Source: Methanobacterium_D oryzae
GTDB taxonomy: Archaea > Methanobacteriota > Methanobacteria > Methanobacteriales > Methanobacteriaceae
Assembly: GCF_050433505.1 (NCBI RefSeq)
Contig: NZ_JBNPXC010000003.1
Coordinates: forward strand, 124,001-188,000
Length of the DNA: 64,000 nucleotides
Direction of reading: 5' to 3'
The position numbers and the translations under genes are program-made. A model generated the notes under the pieces. That model searched no databases, was not told where the DNA came from, and saw nothing but the letters and a program-made list of their open reading frames with translations. Of the stretch, positions 19,525-28,234 are shown piece after piece (position 1 is the stretch's first letter; the number at the start of each line of letters is the position of its first letter).

Positions 19525-20232
19525 TTTTTCTCTGGATTTAATCTCATTTATTGCTTCTCTCAGTGCATTTTCAAATTCTTGAGATTCACCCTTAGAATTT
19601 TCTAATGCAGAATTAAGATATGGAATTATTGATTCATCCCCAATTGTGCTCAATGCATTTGCTGCATTAACCCTTACCAAATAATTTTCATCATTTAAAG
19701 AATTGACAAGAGATTTTATCGCCACATTATTGCCAATCTTACCAAGAGACGTAACAGTACATGCCCGTAATAAATAATCATTTTCGCTTAAAATGTCTTT
19801 TAGAGGTTCTACCGCCCTTTCATCCCCTAAATCTCCAAGTGCATCTACTACCTCACATTTAACATTTAAACATCCATCTTTTAATGCTTCAATTATTGGT
19901 TCAACTGCTCTTTTATCACCAATTGCACCAAGGGCTAGTGCAGCAGTTTCCCTAACGTGCCAATGTTCATCCTTTAAAACAGCGATTAAAGGATCAACTG
20001 CATTTTTATCGCCAATTCTACCAAGAGAAAGTGTAGCGGCTTTTCGAACTGGCCAGTAATCGTCATTTAAGATTCCAATTAAAGGTTCAATTGCATCATT
20101 AGCTTTTATATCTCCTAAAATATATGCAGCTTTTTCTCGAACTCTTTTATCTTCATCTATATTTAATGCTTTTATCAGACTTTCAATATCTTTTTCATCC
20201 CTCATTCTTTCTAAATCATCTTTAGAAACCAT
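19519..20232 (-). CDS. HEAT-repeat (PBS-lyase-like) protein
   Basis: A 237-residue solenoid made of about seven ~31-residue HEAT repeats, each of the form (D)AVEPLIxxLKDxxxxVRxxAAxALGxIGD. It is a protein-protein interaction scaffold of the type found in phycobilisome lyase-like and other archaeal adaptors; no catalytic residues are expected. The repeats are very regular in residues 30-150, which suggests fairly recent duplication. It is convergent with and overlaps the prenyltransferase gene by 6 bases. The partner is unknown. Confidence 0.9.
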   Translation of the reverse strand: MVSKDDLERMRDEKDIESLIKALNIDEDKRVREKAAYILGDIKANDAIEPLIGILNDDYWPVRKAATLSLGRIGDKNAVDPLIAVLKDEHWHVRETAALALGAIGDKRAVEPIIEALKDGCLNVKCEVVDALGDLGDERAVEPLKDILSENDYLLRACTVTSLGKIGNNVAIKSLVNSLNDENYLVRVNAANALSTIGDESIIPYLNSALENSKGESQEFENALREAINEIKSREKS

Positions 20233-20365
20233 ATTAACACCGCTAGTTAGTTAAATTAGATTAAATAAAATTAAAGACATTCCAATATTGATTATGTTTT
20301 TATACAATATATTTTTTCTAATTTTTGTTAAAGTGAAATTAATTATTATACAAAAATCATGTATT

Positions 20366-21346
20366 TTAGGAAATATCCACGATTATCATCTGATTTACTG
20401 GTTTTCCATCACTCCAAACCCCCATATATCTTTGTTTAGATGAATTTCCCAGTGCATAATCCCTATTTGTATTATAAAATGCCGCATCACATAATCCATC
20501 AAATAATTTCCATGTTCCATAATAATCAAGGCTATCTACAAAGATTGAGAAATTATCAGTTCTAATAATTGCTAATGGAGCTATATGGTCTGCTATTAAA
20601 TCTGGATAACCGTAATTATCTGATCTTAAGATTATATAATCCTTATTTTCTGGAGGAACACTGGTTGTTTCACTAAATATTTTAATTGCATCCGCATTAC
20701 CAGTTATATTATCCTGTTCTCCAGATAGTGTTATTAATAAAGTGTTTTGAGGGATTTTACTTAAATTTTCTAATGGAGGACCTACGGGATCTTCTTTAGT
20801 TCTATGTTTTCCAGGTTCAACGCAGAATACTGCTTTAGGAATTGGTATATTTTCATCAGATGCATTTGCTGCCATATTGATACTAATAAGTCCACCAGCT
20901 GAATGTCCTACAACAGCGATTTTATCAAGCTCTGGTTGGACATGGTTATTTTTTTTCAATTCATTTATCGCGTTTCTTACTGCATTAATAGCATTAGGAG
21001 TGAACTTATCAGAAGTAGTAAATATATTCTCCTGATAACGGGGATAAATAACTATATTGCCTCTTTTTACAATGTGAACAATCCATGCTTCATATACTTC
21101 AGGATAGATTGCTCCCCAACCATGATTAAAAATAATAATTGGAGCCGAAGATGGTTTAGGAGAATCCGGCTCATAGATCCAGTATTGATTAGCTCCTTCT
21201 CCATATGAACTTTTAATAACACCCTTATGTTTATACTCAAGACTACCAGGACCAGAAAGAGGTGCATCTGGAGCTTTAGGGAGTATTATCCAACCTACAC
21301 TTATATTTAAAATACAAAATATCAATAAAACAGGGATTATTTTCAT
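20366..21346 (-). CDS. Secreted or membrane-anchored alpha/beta hydrolase
   Basis: A 326-residue hydrolase with an N-terminal hydrophobic signal or anchor (MKIIPVLLIFCILNISVGWI). The catalytic triad can be read: nucleophile Ser in VVGHSAGGL, Asp in LSGEQDN and His in LIADHIAPL; HGWGA supplies the oxyanion region. It resembles the PAF-acetylhydrolase/chlorophyllase-like group, so an esterase or lipase acting outside the membrane is likely, with unknown substrate. It lies 18 bases after the 148-residue coiled-coil gene on the same strand. Confidence 0.88.
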   Translation of the reverse strand: MKIIPVLLIFCILNISVGWIILPKAPDAPLSGPGSLEYKHKGVIKSSYGEGANQYWIYEPDSPKPSSAPIIIFNHGWGAIYPEVYEAWIVHIVKRGNIVIYPRYQENIFTTSDKFTPNAINAVRNAINELKKNNHVQPELDKIAVVGHSAGGLISINMAANASDENIPIPKAVFCVEPGKHRTKEDPVGPPLENLSKIPQNTLLITLSGEQDNITGNADAIKIFSETTSVPPENKDYIILRSDNYGYPDLIADHIAPLAIIRTDNFSIFVDSLDYYGTWKLFDGLCDAAFYNTNRDYALGNSSKQRYMGVWSDGKPVNQMIIVDIS

Positions 21347-21364
21347 AAAATAAAATTATCTGTC

Positions 21365-21811
21365 TTATTTGGAGTTAAGTAATTCTATTTTGTTTATTAG
21401 TTGCTCATTTTTCAGTTTAAATAAATCCAGTGCTTTTTTGTTTCTACTATTATATGTTTCTAAAGCTTTAGAAATATTACCTGATAAATCAGCGTAATCT
21501 GCTTTAAATTTCACTAATAATTCTTCTAGTTTTTCTAAATTTTTTATCTCATCACTTTTAGGGCTGAACCATTTAGCTGTTTTAAACCTATGATTGCCAA
21601 TCATTTGGGTTTCTTTATCCAGTCCTTCTAATTTAAATATTGATGTGTAGAAGTCCTGTAGCTTCTCTGATTTTTCTAGAAGTTCTTTTAGTTCCCCTAT
21701 CTCCTCTAGTTTATAATCTATTGCCTTAACTAAATGAGATTCTTTTTTAGTTGCCATAGCTCCCTTAATTAAACTTCCAGTTCTATTTTCCACATTTTTT
21801 TCTGTTTCCAT
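21365..21811 (-). CDS. Coiled-coil hypothetical protein, 148 residues
   Basis: Unrecognised. The product is charged and almost wholly helical, with predicted coiled coils around residues 35-55 and 85-145 and a short KTAKWFSPKSDEIK link. An in-frame ATG lies 7 codons upstream, but a GGGGG ribosome binding site immediately precedes the ATG at 21811, so METEKNVENRTG is taken as the start. It is co-directional with the alpha/beta hydrolase (18-base gap) and may share its transcript. No function is suggested. Confidence 0.7.
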   Translation of the reverse strand: METEKNVENRTGSLIKGAMATKKESHLVKAIDYKLEEIGELKELLEKSEKLQDFYTSIFKLEGLDKETQMIGNHRFKTAKWFSPKSDEIKNLEKLEELLVKFKADYADLSGNISKALETYNSRNKKALDLFKLKNEQLINKIELLNSK

Positions 21812-22126
21812 ATTTACGCCCCCTTTAAACACATTTATTAAAAATGCTCATAAAACACTTTTTTAAGTCCCTTATTATAATCCCAAATTATATTTCTTAA
21901 TTTGAGATTACTTTTAAACTATTATATGGAGTAATATATTATGTTATTATATTTATCCTTTGTGTTTATGATTTAATTTGAGAATAGGGGAATAAAATAG
22001 TAAATTAAGATTTTTCAAAGATTAAATTAAAACATCTTAAATTACTTCATTATTAAAACCCAAATTATTAACATTACTCCAAAAATATTTAAAATCAAGC
22101 TATTATGAAAATGGAGGTTTTAGCCA
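21812..22126. other. Divergent intergenic region, 315 bases
   Basis: AT-rich spacer carrying the promoters of the divergent coiled-coil and nitroreductase genes. GGAGGT at 22111-22116 is the ribosome binding site of the latter. No other structure is seen. Confidence 0.4.
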
Positions 22127-22888
22127 ATGAATGATGGTAAAGAATTAATAAACAAACATCGTTATTTTTTAAAAGATACTAAAAGAAAATCCATAAATTT
22201 TGCTTATACAGACCAAAATAAGGGAATTGCACCGCCACCTATAGAAAAACCATATTCAGTAGACGCATCCAGAATTAAACTTTCCAAAATAGATTCTTTA
22301 AAAGAAAAATATAATATTAAACTAACTGAAGCCATTTGGAGACGAGAAAGCCGAAGACAATATAGTAAAAAACCAATAAATTTAGAAGAGTTATCTTTTC
22401 TACTTTGGGCAACCCAAGGGATACGCTATATTTCAGGACCAAATGCTTTTCGAAACGTTCCTTCAGCAGGATGTCGTCATGCATTAGAGACATATCTTGC
22501 AATATTCAATGTTGAAGATGTTAATCCTGGAATATACCGTTATTTACCATTATCTCATGAAATTATATTTGAAAAAGATGAAGAAAATTTAAAAGAAAAT
22601 ATTATAAGAGGTACTATGGGACAAAGATTTGCTGGAAGTGGGGCTTTAACTTTTATCTGGGCTGCAATACCTTACCGTATGGAATGGCGTTATGGATTAG
22701 CATCCTATAAAGAAATCGCTTTAGATGCAGGCCATGTATGTCAGAATTTATATCTCGCTAGTGAAGCTATAGGTGCAGGTACCTGTGCTATTGCCGCATA
22801 CGATCAAGAGTATATGGATCAGTTACTTAATTTAGATGGAGAAGATGAATTTGTTATTTATATTGCGCCAGTAGGTAAATTAGAATAA
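22127..22888 (+). CDS. SagB/ThcOx-type nitroreductase-family flavoprotein
   Basis: A 253-residue FMN-binding oxidoreductase of the nitroreductase fold, SagB-like subgroup. The FMN-phosphate contact RRESRRQYSKKPINLEELS (residues ~67-85), FLLWATQGI, a PSAGCRHALETYLAI stretch and the C-terminal EAIGAGTCAIAAYD match the group. In bacteria, relatives oxidise azoline rings in peptides, but no cyclodehydratase or precursor peptide gene is adjacent, so a general NAD(P)H- or F420-dependent reductase role is equally possible. GGAGGT at 8 bases supports the ATG. Confidence 0.88.
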   Translation: MNDGKELINKHRYFLKDTKRKSINFAYTDQNKGIAPPPIEKPYSVDASRIKLSKIDSLKEKYNIKLTEAIWRRESRRQYSKKPINLEELSFLLWATQGIRYISGPNAFRNVPSAGCRHALETYLAIFNVEDVNPGIYRYLPLSHEIIFEKDEENLKENIIRGTMGQRFAGSGALTFIWAAIPYRMEWRYGLASYKEIALDAGHVCQNLYLASEAIGAGTCAIAAYDQEYMDQLLNLDGEDEFVIYIAPVGKLE

Positions 22889-23121
22889 TTGTTCAAATCT
22901 TTATTAAATCATTATTTCAATTCATGTCATCTATTAACTAAATTAACTAATCTAACCCCATAGTTCAATGTTAAATTTTGTTTTGAAAATAATAAATAAA
23001 GTTAAGCTTATAAAAAAACTTCTAAATACTTTAAAATAAATGTTAATCATCTAAAATATATTTGATTTAAAATTTTGCATGCTCAAAATTTTTTATTATG
23101 GTTTGAAGCACGCTAATCAAA

Positions 23122-23391
23122 TTATGTTCCTTTTATTGGAATTTTCCAAAGATAGCCTACTTTCTTTGCTTTTTTATTTACTTTTCCTTTTTTTGGTTTT
23201 TTAACATCTGCTTCACTGCCTTCCCATTCTCCTACTATTTCATCCAAGTATCTGGCTATCTCGTCACTGTATACTTTGGTACCTATGGTGTAACTATCAC
23301 TTTCATTATGAATATAGCTGATTCCTTCACCTTCTTTTTCCATTACCTTGGATATTTTCATTAATTTCTCATAAAATTCTTCAGACATCAT
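23122..23391 (-). CDS. Small hypothetical protein with basic tail
   Basis: An 89-residue protein with an acidic N-terminal half (MSEEFYEKLMKISKVMEKEG, then a DEIARYLDEIVGEWEG helix) and a lysine-rich tail (KKPKKGKVNKKAKKVGYL). GGAGATG precedes tandem ATG codons at 23391 and 23388. No family is recognised. The basic tail could bind nucleic acid, but this is speculation. It stands alone between long spacers. Confidence 0.65.
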   Translation of the reverse strand: MMSEEFYEKLMKISKVMEKEGEGISYIHNESDSYTIGTKVYSDEIARYLDEIVGEWEGSEADVKKPKKGKVNKKAKKVGYLWKIPIKGT

Positions 23392-23715
23392 TTTTACATC
23401 TCCTCTCCTATTCGCCTCTTAATTTTATCATTTTTAATTAGTAATATCATATACCAATAGAAAAAAGTTAACTGGGTTTATTATTTATGTTCAATCCCCT
23501 ATTTAATAAAATCCCTTTAAATTCAACTAACATACTTTTTAATTTTAAAATGTATATGATTATATTGATCTTTAATGGCCTTAATATTATCCATTAAAAA
23601 CTAAAGAATGGAAAAATCTATATTTTGATCCTTATCCCCTAATTCATGTATAACTTTTATCTTAACTATTAAAAGCAACGGTTTTTAAAAGCTTTATTTT
23701 TTTGTTGTACCAAAG
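23392..23715. other. AT-rich spacer, 324 bases
   Basis: No coding frame with a ribosome binding site, no tRNA-like fold and no clear repeat. The T-run around 23694-23703 may terminate leftward or rightward transcripts. Confidence 0.35.
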
Positions 23716-24021
23716 TCATATTTCAATACTAATTTCAGATTTTGGTAGCCATACTTCATCTTGCTCTAACTTAATCAATATAGCTTTTTTTGTTTCTTTT
23801 TTAATTATACCCACAATTTCAGAGGATAACCCTTTATTAGTTGCAAGCCATTCAGGTAAAGTGACAACAGCCATTTCTCCATCATCTCCTCCTTTTAATT
23901 TACCTCTTTGAAGCTCTCTTGCAATGCAAAGGTCTTTTAAATCAATTTTAATATTTTCTCCCTTTTTAATATCCCTACATGCAATTATTTTTCCATCTCT
24001 TTTTAAAAAAGCATCTTGCAT
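23716..24021 (-). CDS. Hypothetical protein, 101 residues
   Basis: Unrecognised. GGTGAT on the minus strand lies just ahead of the ATG at 24021 (MQDAFLKRDG), so this start is preferred over the in-frame ATG five codons upstream. The sequence is beta-rich with a possible small barrel: KIIACRDIKKGENIKIDL, then KGGDDGEMAVVTLPEWLA and KKAILIKLEQDEVWLPKSEI, each alternating hydrophobic and charged residues. No catalytic motif is seen. It is monocistronic as far as the sequence shows. Confidence 0.7.
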   Translation of the reverse strand: MQDAFLKRDGKIIACRDIKKGENIKIDLKDLCIARELQRGKLKGGDDGEMAVVTLPEWLATNKGLSSEIVGIIKKETKKAILIKLEQDEVWLPKSEISIEI

Positions 24022-24380
24022 TAAAATCACCTTCATAAACCTTTAAAGTAAATATTAATTGATATATATTGTTAAATAGTTAAATTATTAATTCTAATAA
24101 AGTTAAAATTTTCAAAAAGATATAAAAATCATAAATATACACAAATATAATATGAATTCAAGATATTTATAGTTTGGTATAACGAAACAAATAATTTAAA
24201 GATATCAAATCCTTAATTAAAGACAATCTAAACAAATTGGAAATTATAAACGCTCATTCCGCATATTAAAGGCTAAATTAACCGATTTTTATAATTATAG
24301 TTGCATTTCAATAATATTCATTTTAATATCTGATTTCTAATTAAATAATTTAAGTAACAATAATGGAGGAATTTTACAAT
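24022..24380. other. Divergent spacer, 359 bases
   Basis: Very AT-rich. GGAGGA at 24365-24370 is the ribosome binding site of the aldo/keto reductase gene. Nothing else is identified. Confidence 0.35.
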
Positions 24381-25516
24381 ATGTTATATAGAAAGCTTGG
24401 AACAACGGGAAAAGATGTTTCAATACTTGGATTTGGATGTATGCGATTACCAGTAATTAATGGGAATTATGGACATATAGATGAAGAAAAAGCTAAAAAT
24501 ATGTTATATTATGCCATTGATAATGGAGTTAATTATTTAGATACAGCTTATCCCTATCATAATGGTGCAAGTGAAACTTTTCTTGGAAAGGCCCTAACCA
24601 GCGAATACCGTGAAAAGGTTAATATAGCCACCAAAATCCCCAGCTGGCTTATAAACAAAAAGGAAGACCTTGATTACTATCTTAATATACAGTTAGAAAG
24701 GCTTCAAACTGAAACTATAGATTTTTACCTTGTACATTCTTTAAATAAGAATTACTGGCCAAGACTTGAAAAAGCCGGTATTTTTGAGTTTTTAGATGAT
24801 TTAAAGGCTGATGGAATTATTAAATATAATGGATTTTCATTTCATGATGATCTTGAATTCTTCTTTGAGATGATAGATTCCATGACTGGGATATATGCCA
24901 GATACAGTATAATTTCATGGATGAAAATTATCAAGCTGGAAAAGCCGGTCTCAGTTATGCAGCAAATCAAGGAATTGGTACCGTGATAATGGAACCCCTT
25001 AGGGGCGGATTTTTAGCGAGTAATGTACCATCGGATGTGCAATCAATTTGGGATATGGCAGAAGTCCCTAGAAAACCTGCAGAATGGGCTTTAAGGTACT
25101 TATGGAATAATCCTGAAATAGATGTTGTTTTAAGCGGCATGTCCACATTAGATCAGATGAAAGAAAATATCCTGTTTGCAAAGGATAGTTACCCTAATTC
25201 ATTGACTTTAGATGAAGAATATTTAATAAAAGAAGTTAAAATGGCTTATCGTGAGAAAATAAGTGTTAATTGTACTGCATGTGGTTATTGTATGCCTTGT
25301 CCCGAAGGAGTTAATATTCCAGATTGTTTCATGCATTTTAACTATGCAGAAATGTTTAATGATCCAGAAAGTGCTAAAATGCATTACATGACACTTTTAA
25401 AGGATGAGGAAAAAGCTTCCTCTTGTGCAGAATGTGGTGAATGTGAGATGATATGTCCACAGATGATTGATATCAAAGAAAAGTTGAAAGAAGTAATGAA
25501 TACTTTTGGAAGATAA
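24381..25516 (+). pseudogene. Aldo/keto reductase with two [4Fe-4S] motifs, broken by one-base frameshift
   Basis: An NADPH-type aldo/keto reductase fused to a ferredoxin-like tail, a form common in methanogens and anaerobes. The first frame (24381 to 24986) gives YRKLGTTGKDVSILGFGCMRL, DTAYPYHNG (catalytic Tyr), ATKIP and YLVHS. It continues correctly only in another frame from about 24882, which gives QAGKAGLSYAANQGIG, MEPLRGGF, then CTACGYCMPCP and CAECGECEMICP. Adding one T between 24881 and 24882 restores a continuous protein reading DSYDWDICQIQYNFMDENYQ. The lesion is either real inactivation or an assembly error. The start at 24381 follows GGAGGA by 10 bases. Confidence 0.9.
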
Positions 25517-25637
25517 AATACCAACTAAACACAATCTTTTCTAATTTTTAAGCTTATATCTTTCTTATTTTAGATTGTTATTTTGTGAATTTGATCTTAT
25601 CCGCGTATCATAACATATAAATAAAAAGTATTAATAA

Positions 25638-25662
25638 TATAATAGTTAGTGATACTATTATA
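25638..25662. repeat. Inverted repeat, 9-bp arms
   Basis: TATAATAGT and ACTATTATA are exact reverse complements, separated by the 7-base loop TAGTGAT. It could be a regulator site or an RNA hairpin. Confidence 0.6.
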
Positions 25663-25668
25663 AAAATA

Positions 25669-25682
25669 ACGGCCATGGCCGT
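25669..25682. repeat. GC-rich 14-bp perfect palindrome
   Basis: ACGGCCATGGCCGT is identical to its reverse complement and stands out in a spacer that is otherwise almost all A and T. It lies 6 bases after the 9-bp hairpin. Confidence 0.7.
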
Positions 25683-26000
25683 GGTAAAATTAGAATAACA
25701 AAATATTTATCAAATAGTAAGAAATTTGAAAATATTTCTTCAATTAAGGAATTTAATTTAAGTTTAATTAATTTTAACCTTCTATTTATCGCATATTTTA
25801 CAATTATAAGCCATAAATATCTTTTTTTAAGAATTTCAATCAAAAGTTTTCTTTTAAATACTAAATCATTTTATTATAAAATTAATTTTGATGAATCATA
25901 TCCTGCTAGTTATCCTATATTGTAATAGTTATCATTTTACAATTAAATCCATATTCTTAAAAATTTAATTGAGTTTAAATAAATCTCAGAGGGAGATATT

Positions 26001-26450
26001 ATGTATCAAGGGAATTCTAAAACTGCGCAGGAGAATTTAGATGAAGTTCTTACAAAATCCTGCCCATATTGCAGGGGAAAAATTCCAATTAAGGCAGTTA
26101 AATGCATGCACTGCGGAGAATGGGTAAAAGAAAATAACGCTAAATTTTGTCCCCATTGTGGTATTGAAATTCCAAAAAAAGCCATTAAATGCATGCATTG
26201 TGGTGACTGGGTAGAAGAAAGTCTAAAAGAACTATATATTGAAAATGAGCTAAAAAAAGAACCTGATACAAAATTATGTCCATTTTGTGATAGTGAAGTA
26301 CATTATAATGCATTAAAATGCAAACATTGCGGCGAATGGATAGAAAAACAGGTAGACTTGAATGAAATAACTAATCCCGCTAAAGATGCAATTATAGGTG
26401 AAGCCGTAAGGGAAGGTATAAAAAATCTAAGAGACATTATAGGGAGGTGA
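26001..26450 (+). CDS. Triple zinc-ribbon protein
   Basis: A 149-residue protein built of three double-CxxC zinc ribbons with near-repeated sequence: CPYCRGKIPIKAVKCMHCGEW, written in parts as CPYC...CMHC (residues ~14-35), CPHC...CMHC (~49-70) and CPFC...CKHC (~91-112), each ending GEW or GDW. A short helical tail follows. Such ribbons usually mediate protein or nucleic-acid contacts. GGGAG upstream fits the ATG. Its stop lies inside the ribosome binding site of the next gene, so the two are coupled. Function unknown. Confidence 0.85.
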   Translation: MYQGNSKTAQENLDEVLTKSCPYCRGKIPIKAVKCMHCGEWVKENNAKFCPHCGIEIPKKAIKCMHCGDWVEESLKELYIENELKKEPDTKLCPFCDSEVHYNALKCKHCGEWIEKQVDLNEITNPAKDAIIGEAVREGIKNLRDIIGR

Positions 26451-26454
26451 GAAA

Positions 26455-27168
26455 ATTAAAGAAGAATTTAATTCAGGTAAAGAAACCAAATTATGCCCAT
26501 ATTGTATGGGAAAACTTTCATTAGATGCAGTTAAGTGTAAATATTGTGGAGAATGGGTTGAAGAAAAAAAAGAACAACGAAATAGATTTAGAAGAGAAGA
26601 TAGAGAAACTGCAGAACGAGAAGTTCGAAGAACACTTCAAGATAAAGCCCAAGAACAAATGAAATCAGATAAATCTGGAAGACCTGAATCAGCACAGAAA
26701 GGAATTTCTGAAAGTAAAGGAATTAAAAGCTGGTGGACAGCTCAAAGTGGAGTATCTAAAGGTATTTTAGTCTTATTTGTTGGATTAATTGCTTTTGGAG
26801 GAATATATTTAGCATCGGGGTCTGATCAGGATGTTCCTGGAACTAATCCTATTGATCAGATATCACCAAGTACAGGCTCTTCATCAGATGGATCTACCTC
26901 AGTAAAAGCATGTACAGTTTGTGGTGGAGATGGAATTTTAGACTGTTCAAAATGTGGTGGAGATACAATAGTTGTAACCAGTAAAGAATGTACAAAACCA
27001 GGTTGCATTGGAGGAAGAATACAAGATACATCCAATTCCGCTATCTGGAATGATTGTCCAGCTTGTGTAGGGGGAGTCATTACTAGCGAAGAAACATGTG
27101 AAATTTGTCATGGAACTGGTAAAGTTAAATGCACAAATTGTGGTGGTGACGGCAAAATAGGAAATTAA
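26455..27168 (+). CDS. Zinc-ribbon / membrane / DnaJ-type zinc-finger protein with probable ATT start
   Basis: A 237-residue protein: an N-terminal ribbon (CPYC...CKYC...GEW), a charged linker, one membrane span (ILVLFVGLIAFGGIYLA), and a C-terminal CxxCxGxG-like zinc finger as in DnaJ (CTVCGGDG, CSKCGG, CPACVGG, CEICHGTG, CTNCGGDG). The first ATG in frame (26506) would cut off the first CxxC pair of the ribbon. In frame upstream there is a stop at 26440, and the only start-like codon is ATT at 26455, placed 4 bases after GGGAGGTGA (26442-26450). I therefore place the start there. The N-terminal ribbon closely resembles those of the upstream gene. Confidence 0.75.
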   Translation: MKEEFNSGKETKLCPYCMGKLSLDAVKCKYCGEWVEEKKEQRNRFRREDRETAEREVRRTLQDKAQEQMKSDKSGRPESAQKGISESKGIKSWWTAQSGVSKGILVLFVGLIAFGGIYLASGSDQDVPGTNPIDQISPSTGSSSDGSTSVKACTVCGGDGILDCSKCGGDTIVVTSKECTKPGCIGGRIQDTSNSAIWNDCPACVGGVITSEETCEICHGTGKVKCTNCGGDGKIGN

Positions 27169-27346
27169 ATCTGATTAAAATTAAAACTTAGAAAATAAGA
27201 TTAATTGATTATTTAAGGAACGATATCGTCTTTTAGGATAGTTTTTCATAATAGTATCACATCTAAAAAATTTAAAATATAACTAATCAAAAAATTAGTC
27301 AGTTTAAAAAATAAAAAATTTTAAAGACTAAATTTATAATTAAAAC

Positions 27347-28039
27347 TTAGTAAGTTTTTACTACACCTATTACGTTCTTTTTAGGTTGCCATGTATCTAC
27401 TGGAGTCTTTTTATATGTTTCAATTTCCACCACCCCATCAGGAAGGGTTTTCTCCGTGGTAATGATTTCTACTTCTCTATTATCACTTTTTAAGAATACT
27501 TTTCCATTTTTAATTGCTGCTACTCTCTTTATTATAAGACCATATGTAGAATGGCGGGCTATAACTATATCCCCTACTTTAAAATTACTTGTTTTAAGTG
27601 CAATGACATCTTGTCCATCTTTTAAAGTTGGAACCATAGAATTTCCACTTACAGTGGCTGGAAATGGTAATTGATCAGTTCCAAACTGCGAAGTTATGGT
27701 AACCTCGGCAGTATAATTATATTTTGTAGCAATAGCTTTTATATCTCCATTTATGCTATTAACGTTGCTCTTTTCGCTTTTAATATCTTTTGATGCCTTA
27801 TTTTTCATCTCTTTTAGCATCTTATCGGGAACTTTAACTCCACTAACAGATATTGCTTTAACTGTTGTAATGCTTCCATCAGTGTTTATAATAACGTTAA
27901 TTTTGTTTATTTGCTCTGAATTTTGTGAATCATTTTGAGATTGAACTACATCATATGATTGTTGTGGTTGATTAACAGCCATTATAATTACAGCTATAAG
28001 TATTATAGTTACAAGTATTATCCCAGTTTTTGAACTCAA
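27347..28039 (-). CDS. Signal-peptidase-like (S26/S24) serine protease with Lys dyad
   Basis: A membrane-anchored protein of about 230 residues: one N-terminal span (GIILVTIILIAVIIMAV), an extracytoplasmic region of ~100 residues with no known domain, then a peptidase fold with the nucleophile in SGNSMVPTL (Ser134) and GDIVIAR followed by LIIKRVAAI (Lys171). The Ser/Lys pair is of the bacterial type I or S24 kind; archaeal secretory signal peptidases normally use His. A GTG at 28054 opens the frame, but GGTGA is ideally placed for TTG at 28039. It may process exported proteins, or have a private substrate. Confidence 0.8.
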   Translation of the reverse strand: MSSKTGIILVTIILIAVIIMAVNQPQQSYDVVQSQNDSQNSEQINKINVIINTDGSITTVKAISVSGVKVPDKMLKEMKNKASKDIKSEKSNVNSINGDIKAIATKYNYTAEVTITSQFGTDQLPFPATVSGNSMVPTLKDGQDVIALKTSNFKVGDIVIARHSTYGLIIKRVAAIKNGKVFLKSDNREVEIITTEKTLPDGVVEIETYKKTPVDTWQPKKNVIGVVKTY

Positions 28040-28234
28040 TTCTTCACCATCCACATTTTAAGTCAGGAAAAATGTTTAATCATAAAAATTATTATATGAA
28101 ACACACATCCAGATATAGTTTATCCTTAAATATCCGAGTTATATAAATAAAATTTAATTAACATTATCAAATAAATAATGTGCTGTTATCTCATGTAAAT
28201 ATGATTTAATTTAGATATTTAGAGTTAATTCAGT

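Larger units (their letters stand above)
25517..26000. other. Long AT-rich spacer, 484 bases, with two inverted repeats
   Basis: No supported gene. It contains a 9-bp hairpin (25638-25662) and a GC-rich 14-bp perfect palindrome (25669-25682). GGGAG at 25990-25994 is the ribosome binding site of the following zinc-ribbon gene. Confidence 0.45.

Noticed and set aside
20903..21208. Open frames opposite to the alpha/beta hydrolase, and similar antisense frames elsewhere (for example 12724-12966, 53336-53767, 62040-62441)
   Set aside because: They lie entirely within well-supported genes, have no ribosome binding site and show low-complexity hydrophobic or basic sequence typical of shadows.
22127..22888. 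Azoline-containing peptide cluster around the SagB-like protein
   Set aside because: No YcaO/cyclodehydratase gene or precursor peptide was found next to it.
26506..26600. ATG at 26506 as the start of the second zinc-ribbon gene
   Set aside because: It would delete the first CxxC of the ribbon that is conserved with the neighbouring gene.
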